A stretch of 34,165 nt of DNA from Kerstersia similis (GCF_965139615.1 NZ_CBCSIQ010000035.1:1-34165), one strand, 5' to 3'; positions 1 through 8,064 are shown, numbered from the stretch's first letter. Numbers and translations are program-made. Notes: a model not told the origin generated them from the sequence alone.

Positions 1-48
1 CCCATCCCACCCACACCCTTCCACCCGGAAGACATCCTTCACCTCCCT

Positions 49-966
49 CTAACGCTTCCCTTTCAGGACATAGCGCGGCCGTCGCTTGACCTCAACGTAG
101 ATGCGTCCCACATACTCGCCCAGCAAACCAATACCGATCAGCTGAACGCCCCCAAGAAAAAGAATGGAAACGATCAGAGACGAGTAACCGGGCACCGAAT
201 CATCCAGGAACAACTTATTGATGATGCTCCAGCAGCCATAGAGAAATGCGCCACCGGCGACGCATAGGCCCAGATAGGTCCAGAAACGGATGGGCAGCGT
301 AGAAAAGCTCGTCAGACCTTCAAGCCCCAGGTTCCACAATTTCCAGCCATTGAACTTGCTTTGCCCCGCCCTTCTGGGCGCTCGCACATATTCGACGACT
401 TCGACCGTTCCACCTATCCAGGACAAAATACCCTTCATGAACAGATTACGTTCCGGCAAAAGAATGATCTGCTCAACCAAGGCGCGGGACATCAAGCGGA
501 AATCCCCGACATTTTCTTCTATTTTTGGGTGACTGATCTTGTTGTGCAAACGATAGAACCATTCGGCCGTTTTTCGTTTCAAGAAACCATCACTGGATCG
601 GTCCAGGCGCTTGGCCAGCACCATATCGGCACCCGCCTGCCATTTTTCCAATAGCGCGGGCACCACTTCGATCGGATCCTGGAGATCCACATCAATAGGA
701 ATCACCGCATCGCCCGTCGCATGCTCCAGACCAGCAAACAAGGCAGCCTCTTTCCCGAAGTTCCGCGTAAAGCTGACCAACGACACCAGTGGATCGCTGA
801 TGGCGAGGGCGGACACGATGGATTCGGTTGCGTCATGGCTTCCGTCATTGACGAACACTATCTCCACTTGCCAGCCAGCCAGTGCTTCATTTGTCCTAAC
901 CGTTTGATAGAACAGAGGAACGGCATCCTCCTCATTGAACACAGGCACAACCAAAGAGATTTTCAT
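49..966 (-). CDS. gtrB: GtrB-type family 2 glycosyltransferase (polyprenyl-phosphate sugar transferase)
   Basis: 305-residue protein of the DPM1/GtrB family, which moves a sugar from a nucleotide donor to undecaprenyl phosphate at the inner face of the cytoplasmic membrane. The sequence shows the GT-A opening SLVVPVFNEED at residues 4-14, a DVDLQDP metal/donor-binding motif near residue 95, and two C-terminal hydrophobic segments followed by a basic tail ending in GKR. All are typical of GtrB/YfdH/ArnC-like enzymes. I start at the ATG at 966 because homology begins there; a longer open frame upstream would run into the neighbouring gene. It lies 10 bp downstream of the gtrA-like gene, so the two are probably cotranscribed. 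In serotype-converting cassettes the pair glucosylates O-antigen together with a third specific transferase, which would have to lie left of the window. The sugar cannot be read from the sequence. Confidence 0.9.
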   Translation of the reverse strand: MKISLVVPVFNEEDAVPLFYQTVRTNEALAGWQVEIVFVNDGSHDATESIVSALAISDPLVSLVSFTRNFGKEAALFAGLEHATGDAVIPIDVDLQDPIEVVPALLEKWQAGADMVLAKRLDRSSDGFLKRKTAEWFYRLHNKISHPKIEENVGDFRLMSRALVEQIILLPERNLFMKGILSWIGGTVEVVEYVRAPRRAGQSKFNGWKLWNLGLEGLTSFSTLPIRFWTYLGLCVAGGAFLYGCWSIINKLFLDDSVPGYSSLIVSILFLGGVQLIGIGLLGEYVGRIYVEVKRRPRYVLKGKR

Positions 967-976
967 TCGATGAACC

Positions 977-1330
977 CTAGCGAAAGACGACAAAGCGGGA
1001 AAACAAGAAACCCAGAACCAGACTGAAGCCCGAAAACAAGGCCAAGACTGCAACAGGTGGCCCCTGCAACACGTCACCGGCATACCCGAACAGATAGCTC
1101 ATCGCTGCCATGAATCCAACAAACATCACATAACGCCTGCGCGTCGATGCCGCCCTGAACGTAAACCTGGCGTTGATGAAAAAAGAAAAGGTAGCGGCGC
1201 AGAGAAACGCCAGGAAGTTAGACCATGCCTGCGGCAAGTCGCCCAGACTGAAAAACAGGAAAAACAGCGCCCAGTGCAGCGCAGTATTGGCCACGCCGAC
1301 GGCGGCATAACGCAAGAAAACAAGAAACAT
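977..1330 (-). CDS. gtrA: GtrA-family membrane flippase-like protein
   Basis: 117-residue GtrA/DPMS3 family protein with four hydrophobic helices. It carries the family-typical N-terminal FLRYAAVGVANTALHW stretch and an internal FFINARFTF motif. GtrA proteins are thought to flip polyprenyl-phosphate-linked sugar across the inner membrane or to tether the partner transferase. It sits directly upstream of gtrB on the same strand, the usual GtrA-GtrB arrangement. The start at 1330 gives a protein of normal GtrA length beginning MFLVFLRY. An ATG four codons upstream (1342) and a longer frame to 1408 are also open, and none has a convincing ribosome binding site, so the start is uncertain. Confidence 0.85.
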   Translation of the reverse strand: MFLVFLRYAAVGVANTALHWALFFLFFSLGDLPQAWSNFLAFLCAATFSFFINARFTFRAASTRRRYVMFVGFMAAMSYLFGYAGDVLQGPPVAVLALFSGFSLVLGFLFSRFVVFR

Positions 1331-1657
1331 CGAAGGGCCCATCACTCCGCTGATACCAACACAAACCGTAGCCGCAAGAGCGGAGCATCCCGCCCGCGTC
1401 AGCCACACAGTCGCTGGACTATCCCGGCAGCCCCCTTCGATCAGGGAACACCGGCATCAGACATAGCCAATGCCAGACCGGTTGCGACTCCGGTTGCCAC
1501 ACACGACAGCTATCACGAAAGAGAGTGTAAACTTTATTGCAGAATATTTTCTTTGCCTGGCAGCGATCCCAGGCGCCCCCTGTATGTTGATGTACGGCAT
1601 AGGCCCAGTCATCACATCCGGCCCGGTCGGGTGGTGCAGACCCCTGCCGCGAGCCGT
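1331..1657. other. Intergenic region upstream of gtrA
   Basis: This 327-bp stretch separates the RES toxin stop from gtrA. It holds a locally AT-rich patch (about 1528-1555), two direct CCGGTTGC copies 12 bp apart (1478-1485 and 1490-1497), and a 6-bp inverted repeat GCCTGG/CCAGGC (1555-1574) without a T-run. A short open frame overlapping the toxin 3' end looks random. The gtrAB promoter presumably lies here, but I could not pick convincing -35/-10 boxes. Confidence 0.4.
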
Positions 1658-2404
1658 TCAGATCATCCCACCATCTGCCTGGTTCTCCTGCTCGCGCCAT
1701 TCAAAGCGCCCCATGCCATTTTTCCTTATCATCATGACGCCGCTGCGGGTCGCCTTGCATACCCACTCCTGCTTGGATCGTTCCAGTTTCGCAGGCACCG
1801 CATGCACGGCCGAGGGGCTCAGGACAGCGGCCAAGGCGCAGCGCGGCGCACGTACGGATTCGTATTGAATCCAATCCACGGATGCCCGCAGCGCCGCTTC
1901 GGCCAAGGCCTGGGTATCGCGGTAGTCCGAAGGATGCTTCCAGAGATGCGACAGCCCCGACCACGGCTCAGCCATTAAATTGATGGCGCGGCCACTCACC
2001 GAAGCCTGGAAAAAAGTGTGTTCGGTAATCAGCTCGCCATCAAGGGCCAAACCCGTGCTGTCCAGCAGGAAGCGCAAGCGCCAATAGGCCACCTCCGAGC
2101 AGGCGCCATCCAACGTGGCCGCACCGTACCAAAGGCCGCTGCGCTGAGCCGGCCGAAAACGCGACTCATGCTGGGGGAAATAGCGAAATGGGCTGAGCAG
2201 CAAATAATGCTGCCTGTTCGCCTCGCCTTGCGCGGGCGGCTTGCTTCCTTCCAGCAGCGCTTCCAGCAACGCCTGCTCATCCAGCGAGTCCACCAGCTTC
2301 ATCGACGCAGCAATGTACTGGGTTTCCACGCCGCGCCAGGCATTTTCCATTACCCGCGCACTGCTATGCAAAGTCAGCCAATCCAGCTCCCAACCCTGGC
2401 TCAT
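1658..2404 (-). CDS. RES-domain toxin
   Basis: 248-residue RES domain protein, the toxin of Xre/RES type II toxin-antitoxin systems. Characterised RES toxins (MbcT, ParT) have an ADP-ribosyltransferase-like fold and either degrade NAD+ or ADP-ribosylate a host enzyme. The diagnostic stretch is present: an Arg in SPFRY (residues 71-75), SGLWYGA at 89-95, and ACSEVAYWR at 101-109, whose Glu104 matches the conserved catalytic acid. Length is normal for the family. The ATG at 2404 overlaps the antitoxin stop by four bases (ATGA), giving translational coupling in antitoxin-first order. I see no frameshift or lost catalytic residue, so it is probably active. The C-terminus lies just before a gene-poor stretch. 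Confidence 0.9.
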   Translation of the reverse strand: MSQGWELDWLTLHSSARVMENAWRGVETQYIAASMKLVDSLDEQALLEALLEGSKPPAQGEANRQHYLLLSPFRYFPQHESRFRPAQRSGLWYGAATLDGACSEVAYWRLRFLLDSTGLALDGELITEHTFFQASVSGRAINLMAEPWSGLSHLWKHPSDYRDTQALAEAALRASVDWIQYESVRAPRCALAAVLSPSAVHAVPAKLERSKQEWVCKATRSGVMMIRKNGMGRFEWREQENQADGGMI

Positions 2405-2775
2405 GTCGCTGCCCGCATGCCATCCAGATACGCCAGCGTCCTGACCAGGCCATCGACCTTGCGCACCAGCTGAACCGGGGCCCCCTGCAAAGCCTCATTA
2501 TGGCTTTCCATCCAGAGCTTGCGCTTGCGGGCATCTCCGCCTACCAGTGGGTCTAGCGAGCGGAATACGCGTATCAACATCAAGGCCAGCTCCCCCTCTT
2601 TCGTTTCAGGGTTGATGGTTCTCCCCTGTGCCTTGAGCCTGGAAACCGTCGGTTCGCTGACCCCGATGATCAGGGCCAGCTCCGAATGGTTCAGTCCCAA
2701 CTGTTCGGCAGCACGCAAGGTAGCTTTGGTCAGTACGACCGCTGCATCTGGCAAGACTCGGGGGGTTGCAGGCAT
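2401..2775 (-). CDS. Xre/MbcA/ParS-family antitoxin (DUF2384-type)
   Basis: 124-residue antitoxin partner of the RES toxin. An N-terminal helix-turn-helix (about residues 26-48, with GVSEPTVSRLKAQGR) should bind the promoter, and the C-terminal MbcA/ParS-like part (about 62-124) should clamp the toxin active site. The start at 2775 is chosen because AGGAG (2782-2786) lies 6 bases upstream of it; the ATG two codons earlier at 2781 touches the Shine-Dalgarno and is unlikely. A good sigma70 promoter and two direct repeats lie directly upstream, consistent with autorepression. The gene ends in a 4-base overlap with the toxin start. Confidence 0.9.
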   Translation of the reverse strand: MPATPRVLPDAAVVLTKATLRAAEQLGLNHSELALIIGVSEPTVSRLKAQGRTINPETKEGELALMLIRVFRSLDPLVGGDARKRKLWMESHNEALQGAPVQLVRKVDGLVRTLAYLDGMRAAT

Positions 2776-2807
2776 GATCATCTCCTGAGGCCGTTCACTG
2801 AATGATT

Positions 2808-2838
2808 GGATCATATCAAAACCACGGATCCTATCAAT
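2808..2838 (-). promoter_or_regulatory. Promoter and probable operator of the Xre/RES operon
   Basis: On the minus strand TTGATA (2832-2837) and TATGAT (2810-2815) are spaced by 16 bp, a good sigma70 promoter about 30 bases upstream of the antitoxin start. Superimposed are two direct repeats on the plus strand, GGATCATATCAAA (2808-2820) and GGATCCTATCAAT (2826-2838), 18 bp apart and covering the -10 and -35 boxes. TGATTG...CAATCA also frames the element. Binding of the Xre antitoxin here would block polymerase directly. Confidence 0.75.
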
Positions 2839-2843
2839 CACTT

Positions 2844-2884
2844 GAAAAAAATTAGGCCATTAATTCCATGTGAAATTAATGGCC
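2844..2884 (-). terminator. Intrinsic terminator of the membrane-protein gene
   Basis: A perfect 11-bp inverted repeat, GGCCATTAATT (2855-2865) and AATTAATGGCC (2874-2884), has an 8-base loop. On the minus strand it is followed by TAATTTTTTTC. It lies about 57 bases after the stop of the gene ending at 2942 and insulates the toxin-antitoxin promoter from upstream transcription. Confidence 0.85.
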
Positions 2885-2941
2885 CATGATCAATATCGGT
2901 GCTGTTCGTAGCTGGGGCAGCACACGCCGGAGGTCATGGCA

Positions 2942-3463
2942 TCAGGCCTTGACTTCCCGCCGCCAGACACCGTATGCAATGGAAGACGCAGCCAAGGCAC
3001 CCACGGCACCACACATCAAGGCACGCCATCCTTCCTGGAGATCGACATACAAGCCGGTCAGTTTGAAGAAAATGAAAGCCAGCACCCCGCCCAGCACGAC
3101 CGAACCGGCAATTGCCAGCCAGCCTCGCAAACGCTTGCGCAAGGCACCCATGACACCACCACAAATCAGTGCCGGCACCCCACCCGCAACATAGGCAAAG
3201 AAAAACAGCACGATCAGCATGTCGGCAGCTGGCCGGGAGTTAGGCATATCCCGTTCCAGCCACGATGCCACCAACAGGAACGCCGCCATCCCTACGGGCG
3301 GACCGACGATACCGAACAGCAGGGCAAGCGGCACGACACCCGGCTTGCGCTCGGTATTCTGACGGTGATCGAGAAAGCGTCGCCACAGTATCTCGCCAAG
3401 CACAATCGGCACCACCAGCATGGCAGCCAAACCCAATAACCAGGACCCAATTCCAGACAGCAT
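2942..3463 (-). CDS. Hypothetical five-helix inner-membrane protein
   Basis: 173-residue integral membrane protein that I do not recognise. Hydrophobic segments lie near residues 3-27, 45-70, 80-108, 115-138 and 148-166. Between the first two is a basic loop (WRRFLDHRQNTERKPG), so the first helix probably has its C-terminal end in the cytoplasm. There are no obvious catalytic or metal-binding motifs, only Gly/Pro-rich helices of the kind seen in small uncharacterised membrane proteins. I start at the ATG at 3463 because GGGGGAG lies 7 bases upstream and a transmembrane helix begins at once; the longer frame to 3535 lacks a ribosome binding site. It is flanked by its own terminator (2844-2884) and by the tmm terminator upstream, so it is probably monocistronic. 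Function unknown. Confidence 0.7.
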   Translation of the reverse strand: MLSGIGSWLLGLAAMLVVPIVLGEILWRRFLDHRQNTERKPGVVPLALLFGIVGPPVGMAAFLLVASWLERDMPNSRPAADMLIVLFFFAYVAGGVPALICGGVMGALRKRLRGWLAIAGSVVLGGVLAFIFFKLTGLYVDLQEGWRALMCGAVGALAASSIAYGVWRREVKA

Positions 3464-3547
3464 TATTGCGCTCCCCCCGCGTTCCGGCGCCGATGTCTGC
3501 GGCCCGCCAGAAAAGTGAAAATGACAAGCATTCATATTGAAACATAT

Positions 3548-3588
3548 AAAAATTGCCGCCCCTCATGACACCTACAAGGGACGGCAAT
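3548..3588 (-). terminator. Intrinsic terminator downstream of tmm
   Basis: The arms ATTGCCG (3552-3558) and CGGCAAT (3582-3588), extended inward by CCCT/AGGG after one mismatch, form a stem followed on the minus strand by TTTTTATATG. It lies about 35 bases past the monooxygenase stop and should end that transcript before the membrane-protein gene. Confidence 0.75.
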
Positions 3589-3620
3589 AAATTTATGTCA
3601 CGATTAGATGCAATTTTAAT

Positions 3621-4985
3621 CTATATTTGTGCGTTTTCTTCCGTTTCGCTAGAAAGAAAACGCTCCATGCTGTCATCGAGCTCCTCCATCCAGGGTGTGT
3701 GGTGAGCGGGCGCCTTCGTGCCTGTCACAACCGACGTATAGCTGCGGTCACGGTAAGTCAGGATATTTTCCTGCTTGTCCCGCAGCCAACGCTTGAGCAG
3801 CACGGCCACCTGCTCCGCCTCGAAGCCCGGATAATCCGTAGGGTCCATCAGATCCCGGATATAGGCAGTCTGGAAATCCACCGCATCGAAGCTATCCTTC
3901 ACCTTGGCTTCCTGCGCTTGCCACCTTTTGCTGTCGGCCAGCATGCCCGTCTTGACCGGCAACGCAATGCGTCCCAGCATGACATCCCGCGCAAACCAGG
4001 CCTGGGCATCGAACATATTGAAAGTGTAGTACTGATCCTGCATGCCCAGATAGAACAATTGCGGCTGCTCGATCCACACCACACCTTTGTACAGGCCTGC
4101 CGGATACAGGCAATTATGCGTGGACAGACGCAGGTTGTCGGCCAGGAAAGGAAACTTGTGCTGATACCCCGTGCATAAGATCACTGCATCAAAGCGCCGG
4201 GAAGAACCGTCAGCAAAATAGGCCATTTCGCCATCGAATCGCAGCAGCACCGGCACTTCGCTGATGCCTTCCGGCCACCCGAAGCCATGGGGACGACTGC
4301 GATAGCTGATAGTGACGGAGGCGGCACCATGCTTGTGGCACTGCACGCCTATGTCCTCCGCCGAGTAACTGCCGCCGACCAGCAGCAGATCCTTGCCGAT
4401 GAACTGATCGGCTCCGCGAAAATCATGGGCGTGCATCACGGTACCGGGAAATTGCTCCAAGCCTTCGAAATGCGGAACATTGGGTGTCGAAAAGTGCCCG
4501 CAGGCGACGACCAGATAGTCGAACTCCGACGTATAGGTTTCCTGTTTCTCCAGGTTCTCTACCGTCACCCGGAAGATTTTTTGCTGCTCGTCAAACTCCA
4601 CCCAGCGCGCCACCGTCCGGAAGCGTATGTACTGGCGCAAGTTGTTGCGACGCATGCGGCCCTGGATGTAGTCAAACAGAACCTCGCGCGGCGGATACGA
4701 GGGAATCGGACGGCCGAAATGCTCGTCAAAGGAATAATCGGCAAACTCCAGGGCTTCTTTCGGCCCGTTGGACCACAGGTAGCGATACATGCTGCCATGT
4801 ACCGGCTCCCCGTACTCGTCGAGTCCTGTCCTCCAGGTGTAATTCCACAAGCCGCCCCAGTTGTCCTGCTTTTCGAAACACACAAGTTCGATAGGCTCGG
4901 ACACCTGTTCAAAGGCAGACTCGAAAGCGCGTAACTGTGCCAGCCCGCTGGGCCCGGCACCAATAATGCCAATGCGCATCGTCAT
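3621..4985 (-). CDS. tmm: Flavin-containing monooxygenase, trimethylamine monooxygenase (Tmm) type
   Basis: 454-residue bacterial flavin-containing monooxygenase. Tmm uses NADPH, O2 and FAD to oxidise trimethylamine to its N-oxide; homologues also oxidise other amines, sulfides and indole. Visible motifs are the FAD Rossmann GAGPSG (residues 9-14), the FMO signature FPGTVMHAHDF (179-189), and the NADPH Rossmann GGSYSAEDIG (204-213), which includes the Tyr207 position noted in the Methylophaga enzyme. Blocks characteristic of the Tmm clade are also present: WNYTWRTGLDEYGEPVHGSMYRYLWSNGPKE (about 47-77), IGMQDQ-like YLGMQDQYYTFNMFDAQAW, and a C-terminal HHTPW. I start at 4985 because GAGGAG lies about 6 bases upstream. 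No N-oxide demethylase (tdm) or TMAO transporter is next to it, so the physiological substrate is inferred only from similarity. It appears monocistronic with its own terminator. Confidence 0.88.
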   Translation of the reverse strand: MTMRIGIIGAGPSGLAQLRAFESAFEQVSEPIELVCFEKQDNWGGLWNYTWRTGLDEYGEPVHGSMYRYLWSNGPKEALEFADYSFDEHFGRPIPSYPPREVLFDYIQGRMRRNNLRQYIRFRTVARWVEFDEQQKIFRVTVENLEKQETYTSEFDYLVVACGHFSTPNVPHFEGLEQFPGTVMHAHDFRGADQFIGKDLLLVGGSYSAEDIGVQCHKHGAASVTISYRSRPHGFGWPEGISEVPVLLRFDGEMAYFADGSSRRFDAVILCTGYQHKFPFLADNLRLSTHNCLYPAGLYKGVVWIEQPQLFYLGMQDQYYTFNMFDAQAWFARDVMLGRIALPVKTGMLADSKRWQAQEAKVKDSFDAVDFQTAYIRDLMDPTDYPGFEAEQVAVLLKRWLRDKQENILTYRDRSYTSVVTGTKAPAHHTPWMEELDDSMERFLSSETEENAQI

Positions 4986-5555
4986 GGATTGCTCCTCTTT
5001 TCTCATGTCGTTGATGGACAGACAAATGCGCGGCCAAGGGCCAAGACCAACGTGATATCGCATCAGGGCCTGAACATTTGTCCGGATAATCACCCCGATT
5101 GGGCGCGGCGCGAGGCCGGCTCAACCTGGTTCCGCCCGAAGTGGACGGAAGGTTTGCGCTGCCGCCTTTCAGCAGCGCAAACCCGGCATGCAGAGCCCGC
5201 CCAGATCACGGACGGAACTCCGAAAGACGCAAGCTGCAGCACACGGCATTTGTGTGCCACAACCGGAAGAATGGCCAGAGGCCAGACGCTTTTATTGAAA
5301 CACAAAAATACAGATGGCTCAAATTGATCAAAAATCAATGCCAATAGCCAGGGGATGAAAGAAATTCACACCCTCTTCCACAGCATGAAATTTCCACTAA
5401 ATCGTTAGCATAGGAAACCCTTTGCTGCTTTACCCCGCATTGCGCGGTATAACCTCCCGCAAGCCAGCCCTCCCGGCCTGCAGGCGGCGCCTGCCACCAT
5501 GTTGTCGGGCAGCGGCTGACCCTTATTGAGTTTGCATTGAAAAGGTTTGGACCCT
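4986..5555. other. Divergent intergenic region between tmm and the PPC-domain gene
   Basis: About 570 bp holding both divergent promoters. On the right, GGTATAAC near 5449-5456 could be a -10 region for the rightward gene, but no good -35 is seen. On the left, a palindrome ATTGAT-CAAAA-ATCAAT (5323-5339) lies in AT-rich sequence roughly 340 bases upstream of the tmm start. I found no convincing coding frame. Confidence 0.4.
5323..5339. promoter_or_regulatory. Palindrome upstream of tmm, possible operator
   Basis: Perfect 6-bp arms ATTGAT and ATCAAT with a 5-base spacer, framed by GGCT (5316-5319) and AGCC (5346-5349). It lies in the AT-rich part of the divergent region where promoters are expected. 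There is no T-run suggesting a terminator, so a protein-binding site is the likelier reading. Confidence 0.4.
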
Positions 5556-6983
5556 ATGAATCTCTCTACCCCGCTTGCCGCTGTTGCCGGCGCAGTCGTG
5601 GCAGGTGCCGCTGTCTATTTCACCGTCAGCCATGCGCCCGATGCCGCGGCCCCGCAAACCACGCCGCTGGTTGCCGGACAGAATGCCAATGGCGAGCTGA
5701 CCAGCACCAGCCTGCTGAACTACAACAGCGGTGTGCGCAGCACGCTGTTCACGCTGAGTGCGGATAAGGGAAAGATCGTCAAGCTGACTACCACGGGCGC
5801 CCTGCGCTCGCAGATCAGTGTCTATCAGAATGGCCAGTTGATTACGCGCAGCCAGGATGACTGCAACAGTTGCGGGCGACGTAACGCGAACGAAACGTCG
5901 TTGACCTTCAAGGCCACGGATGGCGGCGAATACCTGATCGCGGTAAGCGGTACGGATCCCCGTTCCTACGGCCCCTTCCGCCTCTCGGCCGACACTCAGG
6001 ATGCCTATTCCGGCGCACCCCTGACCGGCAACCAACGCATCTCGGACTGGGGCACGGGCCCGTCCCAGGACTACAGCCTGCAAATCGACACGGATGGCCT
6101 GTATCGCATCGACATGATCGCTACCCAAAGCGAACTGGATCCCTACCTGACCTTGCTGGATAGCAATGGCATGGAGCTGGCCAGCGATGATGATGGTGGC
6201 AATGACCTGAATGCACGCATTCAGATCCCCCTGGCTGCAGGCAACTACACGCTGCGCGCGGAGTCCGCCATGGGCAACAGCGCCTTCCAGGGCAGCTTCG
6301 ATCTGGAAATCAAGCAATTGAGCCGCCTGGACGACAATCGCCTGCCCGACGGCACGCCGCTGACGCTCAATGGCAAGCCGGCCAGCGGCCTGTACACCGG
6401 CGAGCTACTGCAATATCCCCTCAAGCTTGAAGCGCCAGCACTCGTCACCCTGGAACTGAACACCCAAAGCTTTGACGGCAGCCTGAACCTGACCGGCCCC
6501 AACATCATGCTGTCCAACAGCGACTCGGGCCGCAAGCGTATCCGCACCATCCTGCCGGCCGGCGACTACACCGTCGGCGTGGATGGCGGCAGCCAGAGCG
6601 GATTGTTTGTTCTCGACAGCCGCAGCCAATCGGTTCCCGCCAATGCCGGCGGCGGCACGCTGACTGTCGGTGAACCTCGCCCAGCCGTCCTGCTCGGCGG
6701 GCTGGACTATGACACCTATCACTTCACCATCAACCGTGCCGGAACCTATGTGATCGACATGAAGTCGCCCACGCTGGATACCTATCTCTGGCTCTACCAG
6801 GACGGTATTCTGATCACCGAGGATGACGACAGCGGCGGCAATCTGGATGCCCAGATCACCGTCTCGCTTGAACCCGGCACCTACCAGGTTCAAGCCGGCC
6901 AATTCGGCAGCACGGCGCGTGACAGCCGCTACACCATTTCCGTGCGCCCGTCGCAGGCCGGCGCCCGCGCCTCGGGCATCTAA
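5556..6983 (+). CDS. Exported protein with repeated PPC-like beta-sandwich modules
   Basis: 475-residue protein with an N-terminal hydrophobic segment (about residues 6-24), either a signal peptide or a signal anchor. The rest is beta-rich modules resembling pre-peptidase C-terminal (PPC) domains. The two clearest share the pattern Y-x-L/F-x-I...G-x-Y-x-I-D-M...LD-x-YL-x-L...DDD-G-G...L...G-x-Y-x-V/L. They lie at about 165-255 (DDDGG at 211-215) and about 375-470, with two weaker modules between and before. A CNSC pair (103-106) could form a disulfide. PPC modules usually accompany secreted proteases or adhesins, but no enzyme domain is visible here, so it may be a stand-alone periplasmic or surface carbohydrate/protein-binding protein. 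The start is the ATG at 5556, with AAAAGG about 10 bases upstream; an in-frame TTG three codons earlier is less likely. Confidence 0.75.
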   Translation: MNLSTPLAAVAGAVVAGAAVYFTVSHAPDAAAPQTTPLVAGQNANGELTSTSLLNYNSGVRSTLFTLSADKGKIVKLTTTGALRSQISVYQNGQLITRSQDDCNSCGRRNANETSLTFKATDGGEYLIAVSGTDPRSYGPFRLSADTQDAYSGAPLTGNQRISDWGTGPSQDYSLQIDTDGLYRIDMIATQSELDPYLTLLDSNGMELASDDDGGNDLNARIQIPLAAGNYTLRAESAMGNSAFQGSFDLEIKQLSRLDDNRLPDGTPLTLNGKPASGLYTGELLQYPLKLEAPALVTLELNTQSFDGSLNLTGPNIMLSNSDSGRKRIRTILPAGDYTVGVDGGSQSGLFVLDSRSQSVPANAGGGTLTVGEPRPAVLLGGLDYDTYHFTINRAGTYVIDMKSPTLDTYLWLYQDGILITEDDDSGGNLDAQITVSLEPGTYQVQAGQFGSTARDSRYTISVRPSQAGARASGI

Positions 6984-6999
6984 GCCGCTGCGCTGGCCT

Positions 7000-7025
7000 G
7001 CCGTTCCCCGCTAGCCCTGGGGACG
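7000..7025. terminator. Weak hairpin between convergent genes
   Basis: CCGT-T-CCCC and GGGGACGG form an imperfect stem (one bulge) across the tehB stop codon and the end of the PPC-domain gene. No T-run follows on either strand, so terminator function is only a guess from its position between convergent genes. Confidence 0.3.
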
Positions 7026-7889
7026 GCGCGCCAGCAAGGTAGCAAAGCGCAATCGAATGCGGTTGCCCTGTTCATCCTTGCGATGCAGGGTTCCCATCTC
7101 TTCGTTGTACTTCAGAATGTCCCAGCCGGCATACTGGCCGCTCAGTTCGCCAGGCCGGAAGGTAAACGGAAAGGGGACGGGACATGGGCAATCCGGCGTA
7201 TCCATCGCCGCCACGATCAGATTGAGCCCTCCCGGCGCCGTAGCCTGCTGCATCCGCGCGACCAGGGGCATCACTGCCGAGGCCGGCAGAAACATCAGCA
7301 CCACGGTGGAAAGAATAAAATCGTAGGGACCGCCCAGCGTCAGATCCGGCGCTCCCAGATCGACCTGTTGCGAGACAACATTAGGCCAGGACTCCTGCTC
7401 TGCAATATGACGCAACTGACCGAGGCTGGCGCCATCCTTGTCCCAGGCGTTCACGTTGTGTCCCTGCATGCCCAGATACAAGGCATTACGTCCCTTGCCG
7501 CATCCTAGATCCAGCACCCGGCATGCGCGCTGCGGCAAATAGGGTTCGGCCTCCAGCACTTCGGAATGCGTCCGCGTCAGCGCATGCTTCTTGGATAGAT
7601 AATCCGCCGGTTCGCACAGGAACGCCAACTGGCACTGCATATCCGCGCTGCATCCGGCAATTCTGTGCCACTGCTGCGGCTGGATCAGCGGCGGTTGGCA
7701 TTCGGGCGAGCACTGCACCGTTTCCTGCACATTGCCGTCTTGATCAGTCAAGGCGAAATCCAGCGTTCCTTGCAGGATCGTCAGTTGTGCCCAGGTTCCC
7801 GCCTTGGTGTTATGCGTGCTCTGAAAGGCTGCAGGCAAAGTCCGTGCATCCCAGACCGGCAAAGTTTTGTAGCGGCGCAACGTATCCAT
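7011..7889 (-). CDS. tehB: TehB-type SAM-dependent methyltransferase with N-terminal DUF1971 domain
   Basis: 292-residue long-form TehB as in Haemophilus. An N-terminal cupin-like DUF1971 domain (about residues 5-95, with GTLDFAL and QPQQWHRI) is fused to a class I methyltransferase (about 95-290). SAM motif I is VLDLGCGKGRNALYLG (125-140), followed by an acidic D in NVNAWDKDG and the TVVLMFLP post-II region. TehB methylates tellurite or selenite to volatile species; the housekeeping role is less clear. The start at 7889 is supported by GGGGAG about 5 bases upstream. It lies downstream of the actP terminator, on the same strand but separately transcribed, and convergent with the PPC-domain gene. 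No tehA partner is in the window. Confidence 0.88.
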   Translation of the reverse strand: MDTLRRYKTLPVWDARTLPAAFQSTHNTKAGTWAQLTILQGTLDFALTDQDGNVQETVQCSPECQPPLIQPQQWHRIAGCSADMQCQLAFLCEPADYLSKKHALTRTHSEVLEAEPYLPQRACRVLDLGCGKGRNALYLGMQGHNVNAWDKDGASLGQLRHIAEQESWPNVVSQQVDLGAPDLTLGGPYDFILSTVVLMFLPASAVMPLVARMQQATAPGGLNLIVAAMDTPDCPCPVPFPFTFRPGELSGQYAGWDILKYNEEMGTLHRKDEQGNRIRLRFATLLARRPQG

Positions 7890-8064
7890 GATCTCCCCTG
7901 TCCCTTCATACCCGCAGCTATGGCGCACCAGCGCCTCGTCTGCCTCCAGACAGCATTATGGCTTGCGGACGGCCGGATTGCCCAGACAGGCCCTGCCCGC
8001 CACCGTGCCATCACTGCCTGCTAACCGCTGCCCCAGGCTCCGTCCAGCCTCCACAGATACGACG

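Noticed and set aside
1419..1700. 93-codon minus frame between the RES toxin and gtrA
   Set aside because: It overlaps the toxin C-terminus, lacks a ribosome binding site and has no recognisable composition or family.
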